Shown in pieces: positions 15,605-23,682 of a DNA stretch of 46,603 nucleotides. Under the pieces are notes generated by a model. The model searched no databases, was not told where the DNA came from, and saw only the letters and a list, made by a program, of their open reading frames with translations. Each line of letters opens with the position of its first letter. Position 1 is the first letter of the stretch. This stretch comes from Clostridiaceae bacterium (GTDB lineage Bacteria; Bacillota; Clostridia; Lachnospirales; Lachnospiraceae). The stretch spans positions 1-46,603 of the forward strand of contig QXXC01000027.1 of NCBI GenBank assembly GCA_009911305.1, written 5' to 3'. Both the position numbers and the translations under genes were made by a program.

Positions 15605-16862
15605 TGTTGCCGCCTCCTTCCCCCTGCTCTTTCCCAATGTCTGCGACTTTCATGTAATTCCCGTTGCATATCAGCTCATCGCCGCCTTCCATCCGGGGCT
15701 TATTCATAAATGACCGCGCCTCATTCGGCGCATATATGCCGTTCTGTACGTACCTGGTTAAAATCTCCGCCTGGCTCTTTGCATCTGTGCGCAGGATGAC
15801 GTTCTCATTGAATTTAAAATACTTCCCTGCCGCTGTCTCCCCCGGTTCCAGCAGCTTATAGTTCATTTCCTCCTCATACTGCTTTAAGATATATAATTCC
15901 GTGTCGATGTAGAAAGAAATGTTCTGCATCTCGCTGTTGGCGTAGCTGCTTTTCTCATAATCATTTATCTGGTTCGGCTTAATCCCGAACGCGCCCGCAA
16001 TCTGTAGCGCGCTGTACTTTTTCAGCTCAAAGAACTGGCTGTCCGTCAGCTTGATATTAAGCGGCTCTAACTTCATCCCGATTGGGATCGGTATAAACTT
16101 ACCCGCATTGCTCGCGCCGTTTGCGTATTCCTCCAATCTTTCGATCAACCGTTTTTCCAGTTTCGGGGATAAATCGCCGGTGTACTGCAACACCGCCCGC
16201 GCTGTCAGGCCGTCTTTGTAAAGGTTATTCATAAATTTCTGGCTTTCCATGCCGCCCTCTATCGTTGCTTTTAAGATATCCCGCACCGGCGCGCCGGTTA
16301 ATCCGTCAAACGTCGTGGAGGTTTTAAAATGCATGACGTCGCAGGATGGGAATAAGTGGCTTTCCCCGCTGTATTTGTCTGTATACCAATAGTAAATATC
16401 GCCTGTACCGCCAAATACACCTTTGTCGTCCACGATGACGGTTGTATCAGCGGACGGCATGAGCCACAGGTTTTTTATGGTGATGTCTCCGCCATATTTT
16501 TTCCTTTTAAATTCCCGTTGGATCCATACATAGGCGTTCCCATAGTGGTTCCGGTTGTTTTCAACCGCCCCCCAGAATGTCGTTGGCGTCATCTGCGGGT
16601 TCGGCCGTGTTTTAAGAAGCCGGTACACCGCGCTGTCCCCCGCCTCCTCAATCCCGCGCCCTGTGTGCTGATAGAATTTAACCGGCATTTTCCCCAGTGT
16701 TTCAGACAGCATTTTCAGGCAGGTGAAGTAGGTTATTTCCCCTAAAACCTTTTTCGGCGTTCCTGTTATTCCCAGCCATTCCAACAGCTTTTCATCCTCC
16801 GCACCCGCTGCCGGCCTTATGGTTTTGTTTAAAAACCTCCCTATTATGTCACGTATCCTCAT
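15555..16862 (-). CDS. Portal protein (HK97 family)
   Basis: 435 aa from ATG 16860-16862 (MRIRDIIGRFLNK); a TTG 8 codons upstream is less likely. Landmarks: FTCLKMLSETLGKMPVKFYQ near residue 55, NPQMTPTTFWGAVENNRNHYGNAYVW at 95-120, and GIKPNQINDYEKSSYANSEM near 315, the HK97 portal signature. Twelve copies form the DNA entry ring at one capsid vertex. It overlaps terL by 14 bases and the protease by 50. Confidence 0.93.
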   Translation of the reverse strand: MRIRDIIGRFLNKTIRPAAGAEDEKLLEWLGITGTPKKVLGEITYFTCLKMLSETLGKMPVKFYQHTGRGIEEAGDSAVYRLLKTRPNPQMTPTTFWGAVENNRNHYGNAYVWIQREFKRKKYGGDITIKNLWLMPSADTTVIVDDKGVFGGTGDIYYWYTDKYSGESHLFPSCDVMHFKTSTTFDGLTGAPVRDILKATIEGGMESQKFMNNLYKDGLTARAVLQYTGDLSPKLEKRLIERLEEYANGASNAGKFIPIPIGMKLEPLNIKLTDSQFFELKKYSALQIAGAFGIKPNQINDYEKSSYANSEMQNISFYIDTELYILKQYEEEMNYKLLEPGETAAGKYFKFNENVILRTDAKSQAEILTRYVQNGIYAPNEARSFMNKPRMEGGDELICNGNYMKVADIGKEQGEGGGNSGENLTITKERQKKPV

Positions 16863-18630
16863 ACGCTGTCCCTGTGCCCTCCCCAAACATCCTTAAGTAC
16901 GCTTCCACGCTCTGATCTGCTGTGATTTCCTCCGTCTCCGCTCCCATTGCGACTTTATGGGAGCAGATGATTGCATCACATGGGTCAATCCGGTGCTTTT
17001 GCAGCATCTTGTCAATTTTAATCTCACCGAAGCTGTTCGGCTGCGACAGGATGGCGTCATTCATGGATCTTGTCAGCAGCCGGTTGCGCCTGTCATATTC
17101 AATATTGTGCGCCTTAACCTCTAACCGGAAATCTATGGTCGCGTCGTTTAAGCTCCTTGCGCTCTGCTTAATTTCCACCAAATCGCAGCCGAAATCTTCA
17201 AGTTCCGCTAAAAACGCGCTCGCATTATGCGGATCGTATGCAACCGCTGTTAAATCTATCCCGTATGTGTCAACCAGCCTGTGCAAGTGCGCCAGGATGG
17301 TCTTATAGTCCGTTTTAATCCCGCCTGCCGCCGTTGTCACGGTCAGTAACCCTTCCTGCTCCCAAATCACATACGGCGCGTTGTCCTCGTTGTCCATGTG
17401 TTCCTGCATACGCCGCTTTGGTATGAACGAATGGGAATAGATATAATATTTCCTGTCGCCGGTCTTTTCGTCCTCATACGGGAATTCCAGCGCAAGGGAC
17501 GTAAGATCCCCGCCGCCTGACAAATCCAGCCCGCATATTGCTTTTTTGCCCCGGAAATCTTCCAGCGTCTTTTCACAGCCGCATTGTTCCCAGTCCGCAA
17601 GGTTTATGAACGCGGTTTCCGCGTTCGTTACCCAGATGTTAAGGGATTTTGTCATGAAATCGCGCAGTTCCGCGCCGCCCATGGATTTCGCTCTCCCGGC
17701 GTCTTCTCCCATTCGCGAAACCAGTTCCGGATCGCGCCCGGTAAACGGGCAGCATTTTACCCAGTTTTTCGGGTTCCAGATGTCGTCTTTTCCGTCCATC
17801 TGGGCTATGTAGACAAACTGCCCCTCATTCCTGTCAATCCCGCGCAGGATCCTGCGGCAATACTGGTACAGTTCGTAGCAGGGCCCGTTTAAGTTAAAGC
17901 CGGCCGTCGTGATAACGGAAACCAATGACTCCTTTAAGCCCCTTGTGCCGCCTTTTAAGAGCTTATACATCTGGTTGTCTTTATGCGCGTGGTACTCGTC
18001 CACGATGCCTAAATACGGCCGGAAACCGTCGATTGACTTCGTGTCCCGCCCCAGCGCCCGGATAACCGAGCCTGTAATTTTCCCTGTTATCTCGTTTTTG
18101 TAATCCTTTATCTCAAAGAGCTCGTCAAGGTCTGCGTCGGCCTGGATGAAGTTTGAAATTTCATTCAGGACAATCCGCGCCTGGTCTGACTTCGTGGCCG
18201 TGCAGTAAATCTGCCCGCGGTTGTAAGAATCGAAATTGCTGCACTTGATACCCAGGATGGCATTTAAAACACTTTTTCCCTGCTGCCTCGCCACCTGTAC
18301 ATAGCTGTCGGTAAACCGGCGTTTCCCGGTTTCCTTATGCACCCAGCCGAAAAGCGAACCTAAAATAAATTCCTGGAAACCGGCGCAGGTAAACGGCCGG
18401 TTCCCCTCTCCCTCAGCAATGGTTAATTCATTCGCAAGCCCTATAATGTCCTCTGCCTTTTCCGGTACGAAAACATACGGAAACGCCGGATCGTCCTTTT
18501 CCGACCTTTTCAGATCGTTCAGATGCCTTTTGAACGCAAGCCGCGCATCTTCGCCAAACTCTTTTTTATTCCTCAGGTTTTTTTCCGCAAACTGCGATAC
18601 GCGATCCGTTGTCTTTAATACCCTGCCCAT
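16849..18630 (-). CDS. terL: Terminase large subunit
   Basis: 593 aa. ATPase domain: Walker A-like VARQQGKSVLNA near residue 115 and Walker B LGIVDEYHAHK near 205. The nuclease domain has ICGLDLSGGGDLTSLAL near 362 and the acidic YDPHNASAF near 457. The enzyme pumps and cuts DNA during packaging. It is the HK97/phage_terminase family 1 type. It follows terS with 4 bases between and overlaps the portal gene. Confidence 0.95.
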   Translation of the reverse strand: MGRVLKTTDRVSQFAEKNLRNKKEFGEDARLAFKRHLNDLKRSEKDDPAFPYVFVPEKAEDIIGLANELTIAEGEGNRPFTCAGFQEFILGSLFGWVHKETGKRRFTDSYVQVARQQGKSVLNAILGIKCSNFDSYNRGQIYCTATKSDQARIVLNEISNFIQADADLDELFEIKDYKNEITGKITGSVIRALGRDTKSIDGFRPYLGIVDEYHAHKDNQMYKLLKGGTRGLKESLVSVITTAGFNLNGPCYELYQYCRRILRGIDRNEGQFVYIAQMDGKDDIWNPKNWVKCCPFTGRDPELVSRMGEDAGRAKSMGGAELRDFMTKSLNIWVTNAETAFINLADWEQCGCEKTLEDFRGKKAICGLDLSGGGDLTSLALEFPYEDEKTGDRKYYIYSHSFIPKRRMQEHMDNEDNAPYVIWEQEGLLTVTTAAGGIKTDYKTILAHLHRLVDTYGIDLTAVAYDPHNASAFLAELEDFGCDLVEIKQSARSLNDATIDFRLEVKAHNIEYDRRNRLLTRSMNDAILSQPNSFGEIKIDKMLQKHRIDPCDAIICSHKVAMGAETEEITADQSVEAYLRMFGEGTGTAYEDT

Positions 18631-18634
18631 GCGT

Positions 18635-19144
18635 TTACGCGCGTTTCGTATGCTTTAAAAATTTATTCTCCGGCTTTTCGTCTTTTTCTTTTGGCACAGC
18701 CAGCCTGCACCGGCTCGAAATGGTCAGGCCCAGTTCCCTTGCGTTCTCATTGCAGGCTTTCATAAGCCGGTTCTGGATTTTGGAGAGGTAATTATACCGT
18801 GCGTATGCCTCCGCAAGCTGCGCATCCTCCGCAACCATGGACGCCCTGTCCGGCGCAAACTTTATTTTCTGCAACTGCTTTGTGACTTTTATATATTCGG
18901 TTTCCGCCCTGATATACCGCGCCAGTATGCCACAGTCCAGGTTTGACATGATGTTCAGCCTTATAAGCTCCCCTGCCAGCTCCCCGAACGTTTCCCGCTC
19001 CTTTTTTGATAAAAAAGCGGGCGGCTTTATGCGGTCTGCGGGCGCGTCAACCTCCGCGTTTTTACGCTCGCCGTATTCCCTGGCCGTTAAGTGTTTCCGG
19101 CCTTTTGCGGCGATTAAGTCAATCGGTTCCCTGGGCCTTGCCAC
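18635..19144 (-). CDS. terS: Terminase small subunit (P27 family)
   Basis: 169 aa from GTG 19142-19144, with GGGGGAGCAGG upstream. N-terminal MARPREPIDLIAAKGRKHLT and PPAFLSKKERETFGELAGEL fit P27-type TerS, followed by a helical oligomerisation region and ISSRCRLAVPKEKDEKPENKF. It recognises the packaging site. The 102 bases upstream hold an open frame without a start codon (see findings). Confidence 0.88.
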   Translation of the reverse strand: MARPREPIDLIAAKGRKHLTAREYGERKNAEVDAPADRIKPPAFLSKKERETFGELAGELIRLNIMSNLDCGILARYIRAETEYIKVTKQLQKIKFAPDRASMVAEDAQLAEAYARYNYLSKIQNRLMKACNENARELGLTISSRCRLAVPKEKDEKPENKFLKHTKRA

Positions 19145-19246
19145 TCCCTGCTCCCCCTTTCAAAAAAAGTTCATTTAGGGAGTTTTTGCGTAAATTCAGG
19201 GGGGCTGCGGTCTTGCCGTAGACAGTCCAAAACTTTTTTGCACCCC

Positions 19247-19699
19247 CTACCCCGCAAGCCTCCGTTTATACTCCCGTATACACTCCCTTAGTGTCTCCTG
19301 CATCGCTGCCTTCTTTGCAGCGTCCCTGTATGCCTTGCTTATTATGCTGTGCGTTGCCTCTGATATGCTGATTAAGTTATCCATGTCGCAGCGCCTGGAG
19401 TAGTCTTCCATCAACTCTACAATGTGATGCACCGTATCAGCCGGCGTTACCCTGCCCTCTGTGATATACAGATAAATATCTATGCCTGTGTCCCTCGCTA
19501 AGGCCCGCGCCCTTGCCGCTTTCCATTCCGCGCTGTTGTAGAAGACTTTCGCTGTCTGGTTGCGGCAATGTGCGTCATATTCTTTATGCCGCTGCCGGTT
19601 CTCTGCCGTCTTTCCCACCGTATGCGCCGCGCAATACTTAACGCCCTGCGGTACTAAACGATTACAGCCGGTTCTATTGCAATACTTCATTAGCCCCAT
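19247..19699 (-). CDS. HNH endonuclease next to terS
   Basis: 150 aa from ATG 19697-19699, with GGAGGCGGGCGC directly upstream; a longer frame of 249 codons is open but crosses the promoter region. A zinc-type N-terminus (CNRTGCNRLV, then YCAAH) precedes the nuclease part: TPADTVHHIVELM near residue 95 and DNLISISEATHSII near 115. The usual second Cys pair of the HNH fold is replaced by SISEAT. HNH proteins at this place assist terminase cutting in HK97-like phages. Confidence 0.87.
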   Translation of the reverse strand: MGLMKYCNRTGCNRLVPQGVKYCAAHTVGKTAENRQRHKEYDAHCRNQTAKVFYNSAEWKAARARALARDTGIDIYLYITEGRVTPADTVHHIVELMEDYSRRCDMDNLISISEATHSIISKAYRDAAKKAAMQETLRECIREYKRRLAG

Positions 19700-19787
19700 G
19701 CGCCCGCCTCCGTATATAGAAATAGCGCGGCATGATCCCGGATGGGAACCGCCGCGCCCTTGTCTGCATGGTTTTGAAATTGTAATG

Positions 19788-19816
19788 ATTATAGCACAGT
19801 TAAACAGACTTGTGAA
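19788..19816 (-). promoter_or_regulatory. Strong late promoter ahead of HNH-terS-terL
   Basis: Minus-strand TTCACA, 17 bp, TATAAT: five of six and six of six matches to the sigma70/sigmaA consensus. The leader to the HNH gene is about 80 nt and holds a hairpin with arms GCGCGGC/GCCGCGC (19731-19766). This is the best promoter in the phage and the likely entry to the late operon, just after the late regulator gene. Confidence 0.8.
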
Positions 19817-19904
19817 GGGCGGCGGATCGGGCGTGCTGTCAAGCCCTGTTTCCGGCCGCCTGCGCCCTGTGAACGCCGCAAATACACGCTTTTCCCTGCC
19901 CATG

Positions 19905-20477
19905 CTATACCGCGTCGGATCCAAATAAAAAAATCGCCATATCGCGCACGAGCGCGTTTTTATAGCCCCTGACCGTTTTTTCGTTGAGGTTCTCATTATA
20001 TCCCTGCTGCCCGGCCAGGGCGGAAGCTATTTCCTCAAATGTATAGACCTCTTCCGTCTCCCTGCCGTCCTCCGTTTTCTTCCTGCGCTGCAAATAGCGC
20101 ATCCGGATTACCTCAACCCCCTTTTTTCCCTCAATCTTTTTCAGCGCCTTTTCAATGCGCTCCACATCGTTTTTACTGCGCCGGTATGACGCAAGGCGAT
20201 CCTCCAGTAACTGATCTTCGTCCGGCTTCTCCACTCTGTTTTTAGAGTACCTCACCACGCTGGCGCTCCTGCCCCTGGCGGCCGTTTTTAAATACTCCTC
20301 TTCGTCTGCCACATGTTCTTTGAGGATATTAAAGCAGTACAGGATCTTTTCCGTGTTTTTAAATGCCTCATCTTTCATCGCCTTTTGACGCTCCAGCCAT
20401 GAAATAGTATTCATTTTCCTGAATACCTCATCAATGGTTACGGCGATGGTTTCCTTTATCTCTTTTGATACCGCCAT
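19905..20477 (-). CDS. Putative late transcription regulator (ArpU-like)
   Basis: 190 aa. The C-terminal part YTFEEIASALAGQQGYNENL followed by NEKTVRGYKNALVRDMAIF has the form of a sigma region 4 or ArpU-type helix-turn-helix. The N-terminal two thirds is a long charged helix with ALKKIEGKKGVEVIRMRYLQ. Proteins of this kind sit at the end of the early region in Firmicutes phages and switch on the late operon. It ends just ahead of the strong promoter at 19788-19816. The family assignment is from layout and not from an exact motif. Confidence 0.65.
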   Translation of the reverse strand: MAVSKEIKETIAVTIDEVFRKMNTISWLERQKAMKDEAFKNTEKILYCFNILKEHVADEEEYLKTAARGRSASVVRYSKNRVEKPDEDQLLEDRLASYRRSKNDVERIEKALKKIEGKKGVEVIRMRYLQRRKKTEDGRETEEVYTFEEIASALAGQQGYNENLNEKTVRGYKNALVRDMAIFLFGSDAV

Positions 20478-20479
20478 GT

Positions 20480-20734
20480 TCAGCCTTCCTCCACTTCCCC
20501 GAAAAATTCAATATATTTATCCGGCTCATTTTCGCCGATCCATGCCTTAACGCTCTTTTGGTCTGCAACCTCTATTTTCCCTTTGCCGGTTGTGGTATAC
20601 AGAAATACTATACCTTTATCGGTTATGTATATCTCCTGCACCTTGTTATTGAAACCGTTTTTTACATCACATATCTTTTTTGCCTTTGTGGTGTCAAAAA
20701 GCCTCGTTTGCTCTACCGCCTTACCGTCTATCAT
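20480..20734 (-). CDS. Hypothetical phage protein, 84 aa
   Basis: The frame is open to 20818 (112 aa), but ATG 20732-20734 (MIDGKAVEQTRLFDTTKAKK) overlaps the end of the upstream gene only slightly and fits translational coupling. The protein is a run of short beta strands (VQEIYITDKGIVFLYTTTGKG) with an acidic end. It precedes the late regulator by two bases. No family recognised. Confidence 0.55.
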   Translation of the reverse strand: MIDGKAVEQTRLFDTTKAKKICDVKNGFNNKVQEIYITDKGIVFLYTTTGKGKIEVADQKSVKAWIGENEPDKYIEFFGEVEEG

Positions 20735-21077
20735 GGTTGTGTATGTCAGAATTGCCTTCAATCCGTTTCGCCTCGCTTTCCTGCTGCCGCAATAATAATT
20801 TTGTTCGGAAATCTTCAACCGCTATATACTGCCTGCGCCGTTTCTCTGCCGGTGTAATAAAAGCTGTGTGAATTTCCTTTAGTGCCTCTGCCAGTTCTAA
20901 CGCCGGTTTCTTTACCTGCTCCCACAAGTTCAATATTGCAGCTTTCAGCCGTTCAAATGTTGCTATGATTGTTTCCTTGTATTCCATGATCCGCGTTGCC
21001 GTCCTTATGCTGATGCCGCGCGGCGGGTTGAAACCGAAACGCTTTTTAAACGCTTTCTTTTTCTGCCGTCTGTTCAT
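20721..21077 (-). CDS. Basic helical phage protein, 118 aa
   Basis: From ATG 21075-21077, with GGGGGCAGGAA upstream. N-terminus MNRRQKKKAFKKRFGFNPPRG is strongly basic. The middle (TFERLKAAILNLWEQVKKPA) is amphipathic, and the end RRRQYIAVEDFRTKLLLRQQ is charged. Probably DNA or RNA binding, but no family is recognised. It overlaps the exonuclease gene by four bases (ATGA). Confidence 0.6.
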   Translation of the reverse strand: MNRRQKKKAFKKRFGFNPPRGISIRTATRIMEYKETIIATFERLKAAILNLWEQVKKPALELAEALKEIHTAFITPAEKRRRQYIAVEDFRTKLLLRQQESEAKRIEGNSDIHNHDRR

Positions 21078-21601
21078 TTCCTGCCCCCTTTCCGCATCGC
21101 ATAATAGCAATGCAGCGTTGCCCGCACATCTTCAAGCGCGTCATGCGGTTTATAATTTGTGTAGCCGTACCAATCGGCGCAAAATCTTAATGACTTCCAT
21201 TTGTAACCGCCACGCTCCGGATCCCACTCGCCCGCTACCGGCGCAAATTCTAACATCACATCGCAAATTTGCGCCTTTACTGCTGTATTGATGCCTTTTG
21301 CTGCCATAAACGGTAAATCAAACGCTTTCAGATTATAGCCGACAACTAAACCGGCTTTTTTTAATATTCTTTCGATCTTGCGTTTCTCATGCCGGATTGA
21401 CGGCGCATTTTTTACCGCCTGCCAGTTAATTTTATTGATCGCCTCTGCCTGCTGCCATGTTCTTTTTTTCTCCGGTCTGATATAGGAATTGTAAAGCGTT
21501 TTCCCTCTGCCGTTTATGATTGCCACCTGCAGGATCTCGTCCTCTATGCGGTCTAATCCGGTTGTTTCAATGTCAATGCAGATTATCCTGCCTTTTCTCA
21601 T
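21074..21601 (-). CDS. DnaQ-like 3'-5' exonuclease (DEDD family)
   Basis: 175 aa from ATG 21599-21601, preceded by GGAGGAATAAGAGTA. Exo I: IICIDIETTGLD (residues about 5-16, catalytic D and E). Exo II: VVGYNLKAFDLPFM near 86 (catalytic D). Exo III: YKPHDALEDVRATLHCYY near 150 (H and D). All four metal ligands and the histidine are present, so the enzyme should be active in proofreading or DNA processing. It overlaps the next gene by four bases. Confidence 0.93.
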   Translation of the reverse strand: MRKGRIICIDIETTGLDRIEDEILQVAIINGRGKTLYNSYIRPEKKRTWQQAEAINKINWQAVKNAPSIRHEKRKIERILKKAGLVVGYNLKAFDLPFMAAKGINTAVKAQICDVMLEFAPVAGEWDPERGGYKWKSLRFCADWYGYTNYKPHDALEDVRATLHCYYAMRKGGRK

Positions 21602-21606
21602 TACTC

Positions 21607-21777
21607 TTATTCCTCCTCGCTTATAAGCCACTTCAAAAAACAGTTATCGCAAGCCTCCCACCCTTCCTCCTCTTTATTGCATTTTTCTACTTCGGGCGGG
21701 CAACCGTTCGCAACCGCGCTTACAAATGCTTTTGCAAGTTCCATAGGATTTTCCGACAATCTTTCAATTACTTTCAT
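21607..21777 (-). CDS. Small four-cysteine protein, 56 aa
   Basis: From ATG 21775-21777 with AAGGAGG ideally placed. The protein starts MKVIERLSENPMELAKAFVS and contains CPPEVEKC and CDNC, together a plausible zinc ribbon, then FLKWLISEEE. It is six bases upstream of the exonuclease start. I recall short phage proteins of this pattern with no known role. Real gene very likely. Confidence 0.75.
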   Translation of the reverse strand: MKVIERLSENPMELAKAFVSAVANGCPPEVEKCNKEEEGWEACDNCFLKWLISEEE

Positions 21778-21786
21778 CTTTCCTCC

Positions 21787-22226
21787 TTACGCCTCGTATG
21801 TGCTTGTATCTGTCTTTGTACGCGCTACCTTTACAATTCCCTTTGATGTAATATTGATCTTGCCTTTAACGCCGTCACCGATATCTACCGTTATACTTTG
21901 TATGAAACCCTCGCACACCGGATAAACGGCTTTATGCAGCAGGTCAACTGCTGCGTCGGGAACCGTAACGCTTTTATTTTCTTTGCCGAATAACAGGGTA
22001 ATGCGGGCGTCGGCCCTTTCTTTCTGCCCTTTCTTATGCGCGTAGAGCCGCGCGTCCGCACACTCGCAGGTTTCAGTTGCCAGTTCGTCAATTTCCTCCT
22101 GCCCCCATTCCTCTAACACTTTGCGTGTTGCCATCTGCCCGCAAAATTTACAAATACCGGTTACAGTTGCAACTCCCCCCCCCCAGCCTCTTTTTCCCTT
22201 TTCTCCACCTGTTCATATAGCATCAT
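21787..22226 (-). CDS. Zn-finger-like phage protein split by a G10 tract
   Basis: The downstream frame (21787-22134, MATRKVLEEWGQEEIDELAT) is open further upstream through ICKFCGQ, giving CxxC and CxC cysteines (CKFCGQ, CECADAR) that suggest a zinc site. The upstream part starts at ATG 22224-22226 (MMLYEQVEKREKEA). With G10 as given, the upstream frame stops after 21 codons at 22161. With 8 or 11 G the two join into one protein of about 145 aa. The C-terminal part is beta-rich and ends TKTDTSTYEA. Either a sequencing slip, phase variation or slippage explains this. Confidence 0.7.
22175..22184 (-). repeat. G10 tract (coding strand) with frame-dependent outcome
   Basis: Ten G in a row on the minus strand inside the Zn-finger ORF. 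Eight or eleven restore the full frame; ten ends it. Confidence 0.9.
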
Positions 22227-22227
22227 T

Positions 22228-22470
22228 TCACGCCCCCTCGTACAGCCTGTTTACCGCCGCCATGATTTCAGCCGCTTTTTTCACCCCAATCCCTTTTATA
22301 TCCATAAGCGCCGCGGCGATATCGGAAGCTTTTACCTTTTGCCCCGCCGCTTTCTTCCCGTCCTCATACCCGTCGTTATACATATTAGCGATGAATGTCT
22401 CCATCTGCCTGTGATCCATGCGCTTTACTGTCTTATACTGCTCCCGGTTGAGTTTTAATCCGTTTGCCAT
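22228..22470 (-). CDS. Small helix-hairpin-helix-like protein, 80 aa
   Basis: Starts MANGLKLNREQYKTVKRMDH. The C-terminal IAAALMDIKGIGVKKAAEIM has the hGhG pattern of a helix-hairpin-helix DNA-binding loop. The N-terminal part DGYEDGKKAAGQKVK is flexible and charged. Its stop is one base from the start of the Zn-finger gene. Non-specific DNA binding is likely; function is not recognised. Confidence 0.65.
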   Translation of the reverse strand: MANGLKLNREQYKTVKRMDHRQMETFIANMYNDGYEDGKKAAGQKVKASDIAAALMDIKGIGVKKAAEIMAAVNRLYEGA

Positions 22471-22481
22471 GGTTGTCCCCC

Positions 22482-22796
22482 TTAACTTAAATATTTCTTT
22501 CTGTCTGCTGCAACGAAGCAGAGGCCCTGCTGTTTCTCATAGTCCGCCTTTTCCTGCTCCCGCCGTTTTTCAGCCTCTAAATATGCCTCTTTGGTTATTT
22601 CTGCTACTTTCGCCTGCTGCCATGCCGCCACATACGCGCCCGCTTTCTGTAATTCCTCTAATGGGGCCTCTTTATATTTTTCATACTCTTTTAATATTTC
22701 GCTGCCGGCTCCCATTTCCTGTAATATCCGGTAATTCGCATTGTATATACAGGCGCTAACCATTGTCTGAAATAATTTGAATGGATTATCTTTCAT
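22482..22796 (-). CDS. Hypothetical phage protein, 104 aa, helical
   Basis: Starts MKDNPFKLFQTMVSACIYNA. A long charged helix (EITKEAYLEAEKRREQEKAD) fills residues about 66-90. It overlaps the DUF3850 gene by 11 bases. No known family. Good spacing and overlap with both neighbours support it being real. Confidence 0.6.
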   Translation of the reverse strand: MKDNPFKLFQTMVSACIYNANYRILQEMGAGSEILKEYEKYKEAPLEELQKAGAYVAAWQQAKVAEITKEAYLEAEKRREQEKADYEKQQGLCFVAADRKKYLS

Positions 22797-23091
22797 ATAC
22801 CGTCGCCCCTTTATTGCATGGAACAGATTCCTGCATTTCTCCCCGCGTTCTGATCGCGCATGGTTCCAACCCCAAAATTACATAGCCTTCCTTGCAATAC
22901 TCTGTATCAGACAGAATATAGACAATCTTGTGCAATGTGCATTTTCCGGTGTAGCCCTCGCCGTTCCATTCGTTCAATGCCACATAATCGCCGGGGCTAA
23001 ATGGGCGGTCATTTTTTCTTACCTCAAACCCCTTTATGCCTGCTGCCGATGCCTCAAAGTGTGACGGTTTTGTTTTCAGTGCATGGATCAT
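22786..23091 (-). CDS. DUF3850 (ASCH/PUA-like) protein
   Basis: 101 aa. HALKTKPSHFEASAAGIKGF and VRKNDRPFSPGDYVALNEW are the DUF3850 hallmarks, followed by YTGKCTLHKIVYIL and YVILGLEP. The fold is ASCH/PUA-like and predicted to bind RNA. It is common in phage early regions, role unknown. It overlaps the next gene by 11 bases and is 23 bases from the XRE regulator. Confidence 0.88.
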   Translation of the reverse strand: MIHALKTKPSHFEASAAGIKGFEVRKNDRPFSPGDYVALNEWNGEGYTGKCTLHKIVYILSDTEYCKEGYVILGLEPCAIRTRGEMQESVPCNKGATVYER

Positions 23092-23114
23092 AAACTACCC
23101 TCCTCGTATTTTTT

Positions 23115-23477
23115 TCAATCCTGATAATATTCAGGTATTTGTGTTAGTTCATAGACGCGTTTTAACGCCTCCTTTTTCCCTTTGGTATTAAAACTGTCAA
23201 AATACTTGAGAAGTGTTCGCTGGTCAATATTAAGGGAGCCACGGTGTGAGTCAATATAAACATCACATTCCCTGATAATTTCTCCATATTCTAAAAAATC
23301 AGATAATTTCGCTTTTAAAATGACAGCTATTTTTATTAGATTCTCAATTCCTGGAGTGTACTTATTAGCTTCATATTGGCGGATCGTAATTTCATGTATT
23401 CCAGTTAAATCAGATAGCCTTTTTTGCGTTATTTTTTGTTGTTTACGGAATGTTTTGATTTTATCACCAATAGTCAT
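23115..23477 (-). CDS. XRE-family helix-turn-helix regulator
   Basis: 120 aa. Residues 5-60 are an HTH_3 domain (KTFRKQQKITQKRLSDLTGI, then IRQYEANKYTPGIENLIKIA). The C-terminal half has no peptidase or Cro-like motif. GAGGTGCTAAGG precedes the ATG. It reads in the same direction as all other phage genes, so it is not in the usual divergent repressor position. It could be the lysogeny repressor or a copy-control regulator of the rep/par region. No operator was identified. Confidence 0.85.
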   Translation of the reverse strand: MTIGDKIKTFRKQQKITQKRLSDLTGIHEITIRQYEANKYTPGIENLIKIAVILKAKLSDFLEYGEIIRECDVYIDSHRGSLNIDQRTLLKYFDSFNTKGKKEALKRVYELTQIPEYYQD

Positions 23478-23488
23478 ACCTTAGCACC

Positions 23489-23629
23489 TCAATATAAGTG
23501 TGTGGTAATCGGTGTATGGCCCAATTTCAACGCTATGCGGGTTATGTGCCACGCATATGCAATGTTACAGATCTGCTGATATGCGTTGCCTCTGTATGGG
23601 CTGCATATATAAGCTGATTTATTTTTCAC
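23489..23629 (-). pseudogene. Truncated DUF7768/DUF4406-like nucleoside deoxyribosyltransferase N-terminus
   Basis: GTG 23627-23629 with AAGGAGG upstream. The 46-aa product contains YICSPYRGN and ends LGHTPITTHLY followed by TGA. The family pattern (I recall xYICSPYRGD...PIAPHLL.P.FL) is about 110 aa or longer, so the catalytic second half is missing. It lies 12 bases before the XRE gene. Either a decayed gene or a retained short form; the intact ribosome binding site is notable. Confidence 0.6.
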
Positions 23630-23682
23630 TGTCTGCCTCCTTATCGGGCAGCAGGGTTTTATGCCTGCTGCCTCTCTGCCGC

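Noticed and set aside
19700..19996. Upstream 99-codon extension of the HNH frame
   Set aside because: It crosses a near-consensus promoter and leader hairpin; the start at 19699 has GGAGG and matches the family.
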